Source: JAPXLN01 sp033809515 (GTDB taxonomy: Bacteria; Bacillota; Sulfobacillia; Fermentithermobacillales; Fermentithermobacillaceae). Taken from it: a stretch of DNA of 6,269 nucleotides. Positions 1-5,391 of this stretch are shown one piece after another; position 1 is the first letter of the stretch; every line of letters starts with the position of its first letter. The stretch lies in the NCBI GenBank assembly GCA_033809515.1, contig JAPXLN010000038.1, forward strand, positions 1 through 6,269, written 5' to 3'. Position numbers and translations under genes: made by a program. The notes beneath the pieces are model-generated. The model was given only the letters and a program-made list of their open reading frames with translations. It was not told where the DNA came from and did not search any database.

Positions 1-111
1 CCAGGTAACACTATCGCTACAGACCGAACCGACCAAACTCTCATGTTCTTGTCCAACCAGGTGACCAAACCCATGAGACAACCTTCCTTTAACCCCACCG
101 GGGGGAGATAG
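1..111 (+). CDS. 3' end of an unidentified gene (partial)
   Basis: The first reading frame is open from base 1 to a TAG at 109-111, giving 36 residues; the other two forward frames hit stops by base 63. The visible tail is polar, rich in Thr, Asn, Gln and Pro (it ends SFNPTGGR), and has no membrane segment, so it looks like a soluble or disordered C-terminus. Only 28 bases separate it from the next gene, which has its own strong ribosome binding site, so it is probably the preceding member of the same operon. No family can be recognised from this fragment. The call rests on the open frame and the tight spacing; a chance open frame of this length is possible. Confidence 0.5.
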   Translation, partial: PGNTIATDRTDQTLMFLSNQVTKPMRQPSFNPTGGR

Positions 112-125
112 GCGCACAGGCTCCT

Positions 126-131
126 AGGAGG
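126..131 (+). promoter_or_regulatory. Ribosome binding site for the 140-970 gene
   Basis: A perfect AGGAGG lies 8 bases before the ATG at 140. It fixes the start of the bitopic membrane protein gene and shows that this gene is translated independently of the gene ending at 111. Confidence 0.85.
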
Positions 132-139
132 GAGAGACA

Positions 140-970
140 ATGGATATATTCAAGAAACTCGGCCAAATCGACCAACGGATAATCTACGTGTGCCTGGTCC
201 TCTCTCTTCTTATCCCGTTGGTTAAGCCGCTTGGGCTTCCTGTGTCCATCGGAGCTAACGCGAGAAAGACCTTCGAAGCTATTGACGCGCTTGAAGCCGG
301 TGACACTGTCATCATAGACGTGGCCTACTCTGTCTCAGGCGCAGCTGACGTTGAACCGCAAGCTATAGCCATAGTGAAACACCTGTTCGAGAAAAACGTA
401 AAGGTTATTTTTATCGCTACCAACACCTATGGTTCCATGCTCACCGAAGGCCTTCTGAAACCCCACGAAGCCGAGGGGATCAAGATAGACGGTGAGGATT
501 ACGTCAACATGGGGTATCTGTCTGGTGGGGAAAACGCCCTGAACCTGATCTTGACCGATATTAAGAAGGCGTATCCCGCGGACTTTAGGAGAAGTCCCAC
601 TGCGAACATGCCGATCCTGGCTGATATCGAAGGCGGCAAAGACATCGACATGTTCCTGTTTTTCACTACAGTCGGAGCAGACATGCAGGTAAGACAGGTT
701 TCCCAGTATGGGATTCCACTAGTCGCCGGGCTGATTAACACTATGGCCCCTCAGGCGCAGCCTTACATCGACTCAGGCCAGATCAACGGCATGCTTGTAG
801 GCCTTCGGGGTGCAGCCGAGTATGAATCGCTCATGAAATCGCCTGCCGGAGCGCTTGCCGGTATGGATGCCCAGAGCACCGGACACCTTCTCATTCTGGC
901 CTTTATCTTCATAGGAAACTTGTCCTACTTTATGCAGAAAAGAGCCACCAACAAGGGGGGAGCACAGTGA
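140..970 (+). CDS. Membrane-anchored protein of unknown function with a terminal membrane segment at each end
   Basis: A 276-residue protein. A hydrophobic segment at about residues 14-35 follows a basic, charged N-terminus, and a second one lies at about 249-265, followed by the basic tail QKRATNKGG. By the positive-inside rule both ends are cytoplasmic and the roughly 210-residue middle domain is outside the membrane (inference). That domain alternates hydrophobic strands and helices (DTVIIDVAYS 55-64, VKVIFIATN 87-95, MFLFFTTVGA 171-180, IPLVAGLIN 192-200, GMLVGLRGAAEYE 217-229), which suggests an alpha/beta, Rossmann-like fold. I see no catalytic motif, and the only Cys is in the first membrane segment. 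The GLRGAAEYE stretch resembles, from memory, uncharacterised proteins in several bacterial phyla; no function is known to me. Its stop overlaps the next start, so the two products probably work together. The start is supported by AGGAGG at 126-131. Confidence 0.88.
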   Translation: MDIFKKLGQIDQRIIYVCLVLSLLIPLVKPLGLPVSIGANARKTFEAIDALEAGDTVIIDVAYSVSGAADVEPQAIAIVKHLFEKNVKVIFIATNTYGSMLTEGLLKPHEAEGIKIDGEDYVNMGYLSGGENALNLILTDIKKAYPADFRRSPTANMPILADIEGGKDIDMFLFFTTVGADMQVRQVSQYGIPLVAGLINTMAPQAQPYIDSGQINGMLVGLRGAAEYESLMKSPAGALAGMDAQSTGHLLILAFIFIGNLSYFMQKRATNKGGAQ

Positions 971-1572
971 GCACAGATCCAGGAATCTGGGTAGCAGCGA
1001 TTCTGACACTCATCGTATACAGCTACCTTTTCAAGGAGACTGAGTGGTACAAAGCAGTCGAGCACCTCTATATAGGTCTGGCGGCCGGGTACACTCTGGT
1101 TATGGGGTACAACAACATTGTCAACAAGGTTTGGGACCCCCTGACCAAACAGGGCTCTTTTGCGCCTGTGATTCCGTCCATTCTAGGCCTGATGTTGTTT
1201 GCTCCGTACGTGAGCAAGAGCGCAGGCTGGCTGCGGCGGATTCCTCTGGCAGTTATCGCCGGGATTGGCGCCGCAGTTGGCGCGCGCAGTGCCGTAACAT
1301 CCACGCTGGTCCGCCAGCTTCGGGCAGCTCTGACCCCTCTGGACACTGCTAATGCCTGGATCGTTGCCATCGGTACCGTATCCGTGCTTATGTACTTCAT
1401 TTTCACCATCAAGCCCAACCCGGTCATGAAAGCCGGTACTGAGCTCGGCAAATGGTTCATGATGCTGACGCTTGGCGCAGCCTTTGGCGCAGGTATTGCA
1501 GGCAGAATCTCGCTCCTCTTGGGGCGATTGAACCTCCTTTTCAGAGACTGGATACACCTGATCAAAGTATAG
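967..1572 (+). CDS. Multi-spanning membrane protein of unknown function
   Basis: A 201-residue, very hydrophobic protein starting with GTG, inside the GTGA that holds the stop of the preceding gene. A GGGGGG tract at 955-960 lies 6 bases upstream as the likely ribosome binding site, so translation is probably coupled. About six membrane segments can be drawn, at residues 7-22, 32-48, 68-84, 92-108, 128-147 and 162-180, with a final amphipathic stretch near 182-198. Between the first two segments is a short polar loop with several charged residues (KETEWYKAVEH, 23-33) that may be functionally important. Gly/Ala-rich packing motifs (AGIGAAVGA, AAFGAGIAG) mark segments 4 and 6. There are no transporter signatures, ATP-binding motifs or conserved catalytic residues that I recognise. 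It is the last gene before a hairpin at 1616-1658. It probably forms a complex with the preceding membrane-anchored protein (inference from coupling). Confidence 0.86.
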   Translation: MSTDPGIWVAAILTLIVYSYLFKETEWYKAVEHLYIGLAAGYTLVMGYNNIVNKVWDPLTKQGSFAPVIPSILGLMLFAPYVSKSAGWLRRIPLAVIAGIGAAVGARSAVTSTLVRQLRAALTPLDTANAWIVAIGTVSVLMYFIFTIKPNPVMKAGTELGKWFMMLTLGAAFGAGIAGRISLLLGRLNLLFRDWIHLIKV

Positions 1573-1615
1573 GCCGGTCGGCAAACTGACAGGCCGCGAG
1601 TGTAGCCGGACGACG

Positions 1616-1658
1616 AAGAGACACGTGCCCGCCACATACCATGGCGGGCACATCTCTT
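1616..1658. terminator. Hairpin between convergent operons, likely shared terminator
   Basis: Bases 1625-1634 (GTGCCCGCCA) and 1642-1651 (TGGCGGGCAC) form a perfect 10-bp stem with a 7-base loop. Outside a small asymmetric internal loop, AAGAGA (1616-1621) can pair with TCTCTT (1653-1658), extending the stem. It lies 43 bases past the stop of the + strand membrane-protein operon and 77 bases past the stop of the - strand tldE gene. Neither side has a classical uninterrupted T tract (TCTCTTCCCC on +, TCTCTTCGTC on -), so intrinsic termination may be imperfect. It could instead protect the 3' ends of both transcripts. The rest of 1573-1735 holds only a weak 7-bp inverted repeat (1678-1684 with 1699-1705). 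Confidence 0.6.
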
Positions 1659-1735
1659 CCCCATTGCTGCATACGTCCAACCTGATACCAAAACCGACCA
1701 GGTTGCAGCCGGCACGCTGCCTTGTCCTGACTTCC

Positions 1736-3025
1736 CTACGAGCCCCGGCCCGCCACAGACACCCCGCCAATCAGGCAGTATGGCAATATGCCCTCACCGA
1801 GATTCTTAGTCTCCTTGCTCAGACCCAGGACATTGGACTTCAGGTGCGTAAACACGTTCAACGAAAACATGCAGTCCTTCACCCGGCCAACCTTCTTGCC
1901 GTCAACCACAAGAAATCCGAGGGCGATGTTCCCTGAGACCATGCCGGTGTAAGGGTTACCGGCCCAGGCACCCATGGTCTGATCAATGATGATTCCCCTC
2001 CTAATACCCTTCAAAAGATCCTCATATGGCACATGGCCTGGGAGTACAAGAAGGTTATTGGGGCTCGCACCTGACGGAGCACCCGTGCCTATGGGACGCC
2101 TTCCGAGCCTGTGGGCAGATTCCAGGTCCAGCAGGTACTCACAGAGCACGCCGTCCTCAATCAGGGGGGTCCTGCGGCAGGCGACACCCTGACCATCGTA
2201 GAGATCAGAGCCAAGGCCTCCGTCAAGGGTCCCGTCCTCAATCAGAGATATGGCCGGGTCGAGGATCTGCTCGCCCAGCCTGTCCTTGAAGGGACTGATG
2301 CCTCTCATGACGGCCCGCCCGTCAAGGCAGGCGGCGATGGGCCGGATTATGTCGCTAAACCCGGTGGGCGTGAAAAGCACATCGTAGGTCCCGGGCTCCA
2401 CAGACACGTTCTTACGGCCCATATCGAAATCCTCTCTGATTTTGGCCTTAATGCGGTCAAGGTCGTATTCCAGAGACGTAGACACGTCCCAGTCAAAGGA
2501 ACTCAGCAGGTTCTGGCCTTCCACATGCTGGAACCCGGCAGCAACCTGAACCGTGGTTTTCCTCAAAGAAGCATCCAGGCCGAGGGTATTCCTTATGCTG
2601 CGCTGCGTGACACCCTTGCCGAGGCCGACCATCCCATTTATAGACGGGTCGAAGGACTTGATGTAATCTACCAGTTCCTCCCCTATTGCGATCATGTCGT
2701 CGACCTTGAAGTCGGCCACGTTCTGATCGTAGACCCTGGGGTCACCGTGAGGCTCTTGCTTCGGAAACTCGTAGCTCACGGCCGAACCATATTCGGCCAC
2801 GTTAAGGGCCTTTTCCAGGAGCTCCCCCTCACCTCCGGGCCGGGTGGAACCGGCCATTCCCAGTCTGCCGTCCTTGATGACCTGCAGGCTGTGGCGCAAG
2901 GACTCGGTGCTCTCGATCTTCTTCAGCCGGTTGAACTCGAAGGAAACCTGAGTCTCCTTGGACTCGGAAGTGATCAGAGTTGCTTGGGCGTTTCCTCGTC
3001 TGGCCTCGTCCAGGAGTCCCCTCAT
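1736..3025 (-). CDS. pmbA: TldE/PmbA-family protein, non-catalytic partner of TldD
   Basis: A 429-residue protein of the TldD/PmbA (U62) family, near the usual family length. TldE/PmbA forms a heterodimer with TldD; the pair is a cytoplasmic zinc peptidase that in E. coli matures microcin B17 and degrades the antitoxin CcdA, and in other bacteria trims modified peptides. Seen here: an N-terminal domain up to about residue 205, then the family's C-terminal domain beginning at EPGTYDVLFTP (210-220), with SDLYDGQGVACRRTPLIEDG (273-292) and the late Gly-rich SGNIALGFLVVDGKKVG (364-380). There is no HExxxH motif, as expected for TldE. The ATG overlaps the tldD stop (ATGA), and GGAGGTG at 3033-3039, inside the end of tldD, lies 7 bases upstream, so the two proteins should be made in matched amounts. 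It ends with TAG at 1738-1736. The family is certain; the substrate is unknown. Confidence 0.95.
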   Translation of the reverse strand: MRGLLDEARRGNAQATLITSESKETQVSFEFNRLKKIESTESLRHSLQVIKDGRLGMAGSTRPGGEGELLEKALNVAEYGSAVSYEFPKQEPHGDPRVYDQNVADFKVDDMIAIGEELVDYIKSFDPSINGMVGLGKGVTQRSIRNTLGLDASLRKTTVQVAAGFQHVEGQNLLSSFDWDVSTSLEYDLDRIKAKIREDFDMGRKNVSVEPGTYDVLFTPTGFSDIIRPIAACLDGRAVMRGISPFKDRLGEQILDPAISLIEDGTLDGGLGSDLYDGQGVACRRTPLIEDGVLCEYLLDLESAHRLGRRPIGTGAPSGASPNNLLVLPGHVPYEDLLKGIRRGIIIDQTMGAWAGNPYTGMVSGNIALGFLVVDGKKVGRVKDCMFSLNVFTHLKSNVLGLSKETKNLGEGILPYCLIGGVSVAGRGS

Positions 3026-4410
3026 CTTTTCTCACCTCCGATGACTACCTTCTGAATCCGAATATGGGGCGACCCTTGAGCCACCGGGAGCGGACTCTGG
3101 GCGTTCTTGCCGCAGCCGCCCGGGCTGTTCTTGAACTCAAAGTCTGAGCCTATCATGTCGATGTTTCGCAGGGTGGCAAACACGTTGCCTGTGAGGTTTA
3201 CGTCCCTGACCATCTCAGCCACAGCCCCGTTCCGTATCATGTAGGCCCTGGACGGCGCAAAGGTGAACATCTCGCCGTTGGTCTGGCCGCCGTAACCTCC
3301 CTTTACGTACACCCCCAGCGAAATGCCCTGCAGCATCTCCTCAAACGTGGCCTTCCCCGGGGCAATGCACGTAGTGCGCATCCTCACAATAGGTGGGAAT
3401 CTGTAGTTTATGGCGCGGGCATTCCCGGTGACGGATTCGCCCATATTGGCGGCACTTTCCCTGGAATGCAGGTGACCGGATACAACACCGTTTCTGACTA
3501 GATAGGTCCTCTGCATAAGAACCCCTTCATCGTCGTACTTGGACTCACCCCGGTTTGGCCCTTCAAGACCACTGTCATATATGTTGAGTTCATGTGTTCC
3601 GTACCTGGTGCCGATCTTCAGAAGCTCCCTCATACGGTCATCCTCATCCAGGCTGTCTGCCTCGCTGAGGTGACCGAATGCCTCGTGGACGAAAAGGCCC
3701 GCCATGTCCGGGTCCAGGATGACTGTGTATTCCCCGGCCTCAACCACCGGGGCATGGAGCATTTCCCTGGCAGCCTGGGCCGCTTCTCTTACCTCATCTT
3801 CAAGCCCCAGGGCCACTCCGTAATCCTGGTTCGACCCAAACTTGGCTGACTCCTGAACTGTGAGCCTGTCCTTGGTGGCAATGGCGGTAAGCCCGCCGCC
3901 GAGGTCTATCTTCTCCTGGTACACGTAGGTCCCTTCTGAGCTGGCAAAGTGCAGGTGAGTGTGCCTGTCCATGTAGTACACAGAAGACGAAGTTATCTCG
4001 GGCGAGCCCAGAATCAGCCGGTTGTAGGTTTCCAGGAGCTCCATCTTCTCCTTAAGGGGCACGGCGAAAGCTTCTTTCTTGAAGTTCCCGTGTACATAGT
4101 CTATTACCGGGTCTACCGGGTGGAGACGGATTTCCCTGTTGAGCCTGTCTCCCAGGATCTTTGCCTGGGCGCAAGCTTCTGCCACTTTCTTTTCCAGGTT
4201 GTCCAGGCGGTTGAACGAGATGAACCCCCAGCCGCCTTTGTAGAGAGCTCTGACGTTTCCGCCTGCCGAGACGTTCTCGGCCACAAGCTCTATGTCTTTG
4301 CCTCTGAGCCGCACTGCAGTCTCTTGGGTTTCCTCGATACGGATCTCGCAGTACTCGGCGGTGGAACGCTTGAGAGCTTTTGTCATGAGTTCCCTAATGT
4401 CTGTTCGCAC
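3022..4410 (-). CDS. tldD: TldD-family zinc metalloprotease, catalytic subunit
   Basis: A 462-residue protein, close to the usual length for TldD. The zinc-binding motif HEAFGH is at residues 242-247 (H242, E243, H247), followed by LSEAD, and the expected third ligand is C433 in the C-terminal GGCGKNAQ stretch. Other family landmarks are the N-terminal domain with the YCEIRIEE strand (20-27), YDSGLEGPNRGESKYDDEG (278-296), and the MRTTCIAPG and VKGGYGGQTNGEMF segments (344-352, 369-382). With TldE it forms a heterodimeric peptidase thought to accept unfolded peptides, including RiPP precursors. All catalytic residues are present, so it should be active. The start is GTG, chosen because AGGAGG at 4421-4426 lies 10 bases upstream; the first internal ATG (residue 9) would be too far away. 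It is first in a two-gene operon with pmbA. No RiPP precursor, toxin-antitoxin pair or other candidate substrate is visible nearby. Confidence 0.96.
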   Translation of the reverse strand: MRTDIRELMTKALKRSTAEYCEIRIEETQETAVRLRGKDIELVAENVSAGGNVRALYKGGWGFISFNRLDNLEKKVAEACAQAKILGDRLNREIRLHPVDPVIDYVHGNFKKEAFAVPLKEKMELLETYNRLILGSPEITSSSVYYMDRHTHLHFASSEGTYVYQEKIDLGGGLTAIATKDRLTVQESAKFGSNQDYGVALGLEDEVREAAQAAREMLHAPVVEAGEYTVILDPDMAGLFVHEAFGHLSEADSLDEDDRMRELLKIGTRYGTHELNIYDSGLEGPNRGESKYDDEGVLMQRTYLVRNGVVSGHLHSRESAANMGESVTGNARAINYRFPPIVRMRTTCIAPGKATFEEMLQGISLGVYVKGGYGGQTNGEMFTFAPSRAYMIRNGAVAEMVRDVNLTGNVFATLRNIDMIGSDFEFKNSPGGCGKNAQSPLPVAQGSPHIRIQKVVIGGEKR

Positions 4411-4420
4411 TTATAGGTGT

Positions 4421-4426
4421 CCTCCT
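4421..4426 (-). promoter_or_regulatory. Ribosome binding site deciding the GTG start of tldD
   Basis: On the - strand AGGAGG (inside AAAGGAGGAC) lies 10 bases before the GTG at 4410-4408. It supports GTG over the ATG at residue 9. Confidence 0.8.
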
Positions 4427-4483
4427 TTCGTAGATATTCTGGTCCCATATACTTCTGACACTGCGGTGACATTAACTTCCACG

Positions 4484-4500
4484 GGATTTGGGTGAAATCC
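4484..4500. repeat. Short inverted repeat upstream of tldD
   Basis: GGATTT at 4484-4489 and AAATCC at 4495-4500 are perfect inverted arms with a 5-base centre, about 75-90 bases before the tldD start. It could be an operator or a small leader hairpin. Six-base arms arise by chance easily, so this is tentative. Confidence 0.25.
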
Positions 4501-4819
4501 TTCGTGCAGTGTACTCCACAGACGTCTAATTGAGCTTACAAAGGCGACCTCATTTGGAGTTGCTAAGATGCAGCGAGGCGGCGCAGCATCAGGCACTGCC
4601 TTCTCACCGCCAGCAGGCATCTGTCCAACCCGATGCACCTCTCACCAGCAATGCCCGTGAATGTCGCTTATGGCGCCGACTACGAACATCCGGCAAACAC
4701 CACCCCGGTCCAGATCGTTCCTATAAGTGACTCTGGTTCTCCCACCTGACCCATTCCTCCGCTGCGGACACCCGGCAGTGGCCCGACGAGACTCGCTAAC
4801 AGAACGTTCTCGCAGAGCA

Positions 4820-5212
4820 TCAAACCTGGTAAATCTGTATCAGGTTGCCGCAGGTGTCATCAAACACTGCGAAAGCCGGGCCGTCCTCGCCCGCCGGCCT
4901 CGTCGGCTCCATGGTAAACACCACGCCCTGCTTCTTCAGCCTGGCGCACTCCCCTTCTATGTCATCAGCACAGAACGCCATCGCAGGTATGCCCTGCTCA
5001 AAGAGAGCCTTCTGAAACGCTCTGCCGGCCGGATTCTCGTTGGGCTCAAGGGTCAGCTCAAGGTCGTCAGGCCCTTCCGGGGAGACCACCGTAATCCACC
5101 TGAACCTGCCTACGGGCATGTCCGCCTTCTTGACGAAACCCAGGACCTCAGTGTAGAACCTCAAGGCCTTCTCCTGATCGTCCACCATTATGCTTGTCAG
5201 CTTGATCCTCAT
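4820..5212 (-). CDS. VOC-superfamily (glyoxalase/bleomycin-resistance fold) protein
   Basis: A 130-residue protein of one VOC unit (two beta-alpha-beta-beta-beta modules). Module 1 starts at KLTSIMVDDQEKALRFYTEV (4-23) and ends with LELTLEPN (51-58). Module 2 covers GIPAMAFCADDIEGECARLK (74-93) through the signature-like FDDTCGNLIQIYQ (117-129). VOC members include glyoxalases, dioxygenases and antibiotic-binding proteins, so the substrate cannot be assigned. The positions that usually hold His at the start of each module are not His, and the usual final Glu is Gln (in GNLIQIYQ), so a classical glyoxalase I metal site seems absent; this pattern is, from memory, usual in this subfamily. The ATG at 5212 is chosen because GGAGG lies 6 bases upstream and homology begins at once; the frame extends to 5338 only through unlike residues and a TTG. 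It stands alone, divergent from anmK. Confidence 0.92.
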   Translation of the reverse strand: MRIKLTSIMVDDQEKALRFYTEVLGFVKKADMPVGRFRWITVVSPEGPDDLELTLEPNENPAGRAFQKALFEQGIPAMAFCADDIEGECARLKKQGVVFTMEPTRPAGEDGPAFAVFDDTCGNLIQIYQV

Positions 5213-5218
5213 GCTCGA

Positions 5219-5223
5219 CCTCC
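5219..5223 (-). promoter_or_regulatory. Ribosome binding site deciding the VOC gene start
   Basis: GGAGG on the - strand (within GGGGAGGT) is 6 bases before the ATG at 5212-5210. It argues against the longer reading that would begin at 5338. Confidence 0.8.
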
Positions 5224-5283
5224 CCGGAATCCAAGCACCCTTGCGGATTCCCTTTTCCTTATGTCGCTCTGCCATATGAACTA

Positions 5284-5289
5284 TATAAT
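5284..5289 (+). promoter_or_regulatory. Consensus -10 box (TATAAT) in the divergent region, toward anmK
   Basis: A perfect TATAAT for the housekeeping sigma factor. The matching -35 position (about 5261-5266, ATGTCG) is poor and there is no extended -10 TG, so strength is uncertain. Transcription would start near 5296 and run through the short frame at 5313-5366 into anmK at 5392. Confidence 0.45.
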
Positions 5290-5313
5290 GATTTTGGGAG
5301 GGGGGAAACACAA
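5285..5313 (-). promoter_or_regulatory. Candidate promoter for the VOC gene on the opposite strand
   Basis: On the - strand TTGTGT (5313-5308) is followed after 17 bases by CATTAT (5290-5285), a reasonable housekeeping-type promoter that would give a leader of about 65 bases before the VOC start. Its -10 box overlaps the TATAAT on the other strand almost completely, so the two directions might share one opening site. Based on consensus matching only. Confidence 0.35.
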
Positions 5314-5366
5314 TGATCCGTACCTGCGACCTCAGCAAGGTCTACTCCAACGGCAAAGGCATGTAA
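5313..5366 (+). pseudogene. 17-codon fragment resembling the N-terminus of an ABC-transporter ATPase
   Basis: After a purine-rich GGGAGGGGGG (5296-5305) an ATG at 5313 opens the frame MIRTCDLSKVYSNGKGM, then TAA at 5364-5366. The pattern 'MI-x-x-x-x-L-[ST]-K-x-Y-x-x-G-K-G' is typical of the first strand and A-loop Tyr of ABC ATPases, which normally continue to a Walker A motif some 25 residues later. Nothing after the stop resembles the rest of the protein in any forward frame, as anmK begins 25 bases on. The simplest reading is a remnant left by a deletion that fused the start of an ABC gene to the region before anmK. It could instead be a short translated leader for anmK that resembles an ABC start by chance. 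The promoter-like TATAAT and ribosome binding site in front suggest it may still be translated. Confidence 0.35.
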
Positions 5367-5391
5367 TATACCTGTAAGGGAAGCAGTCTGC

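Larger units (their letters stand above)
4411..4819. other. Long intergenic region upstream of tldD, no confident gene
   Basis: About 410 bases lie between the VOC gene stop and the tldD start. Both flanking genes are on the - strand, so this should hold the 3' end of the VOC transcript and the promoter and leader of tldD. A GTG-started frame of 75 codons on the - strand (4638-4411) has a modest GGTGAG upstream and its TAA directly abuts the tldD GTG, but the product resembles nothing I know and its codon third positions are not clearly biased, so I do not call it a gene. Promoter-like sequence for tldD is weak (TTAATG, 18 bases, TATATG on the - strand near 4446-4475). I see no tRNA, T-box or recognisable riboswitch, and no clear Rho-independent terminator for the VOC gene. 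Confidence 0.5.

Noticed and set aside
1068..1770. Two overlapping - strand frames (215 and 195 codons) across the 967-1572 gene
   Set aside because: They are antisense to a well-supported multi-spanning membrane protein, overlap each other, and cross the hairpin at 1616-1658.
2111..3055. 314-codon open frame on the + strand opposite pmbA
   Set aside because: It lies fully antisense to a clear TldE-family gene and its product has no recognisable features; it is a shadow of codon bias on the other strand.
4408..4729. CCTATAAGTG occurs at the tldD start (- strand, 4417-4408) and again on the + strand at 4720-4729
   Set aside because: A 10-base match within a window of this size is expected by chance many times, and the flanking bases do not match.
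4801..4810. Perfect palindrome AGAACGTTCT just past the VOC stop, resembling SOS-box half-sites GAAC/GTTC
   Set aside because: The LexA site of Bacillota has four bases between GAAC and GTTC; here they are adjacent, and the position after a gene is unlikely for an operator.
5213..5338. N-terminal extension of the VOC protein to a TTG at 5338
   Set aside because: The extension has no resemblance to VOC proteins, crosses the promoter-like region, and the ATG at 5212 has a well-placed GGAGG.
4727..5377. 216-codon open frame on the + strand opposite the VOC gene
   Set aside because: It is antisense to a convincing VOC protein with its own ribosome binding site; the translated product is rich in Arg, His and Pro in the way shadow frames are.
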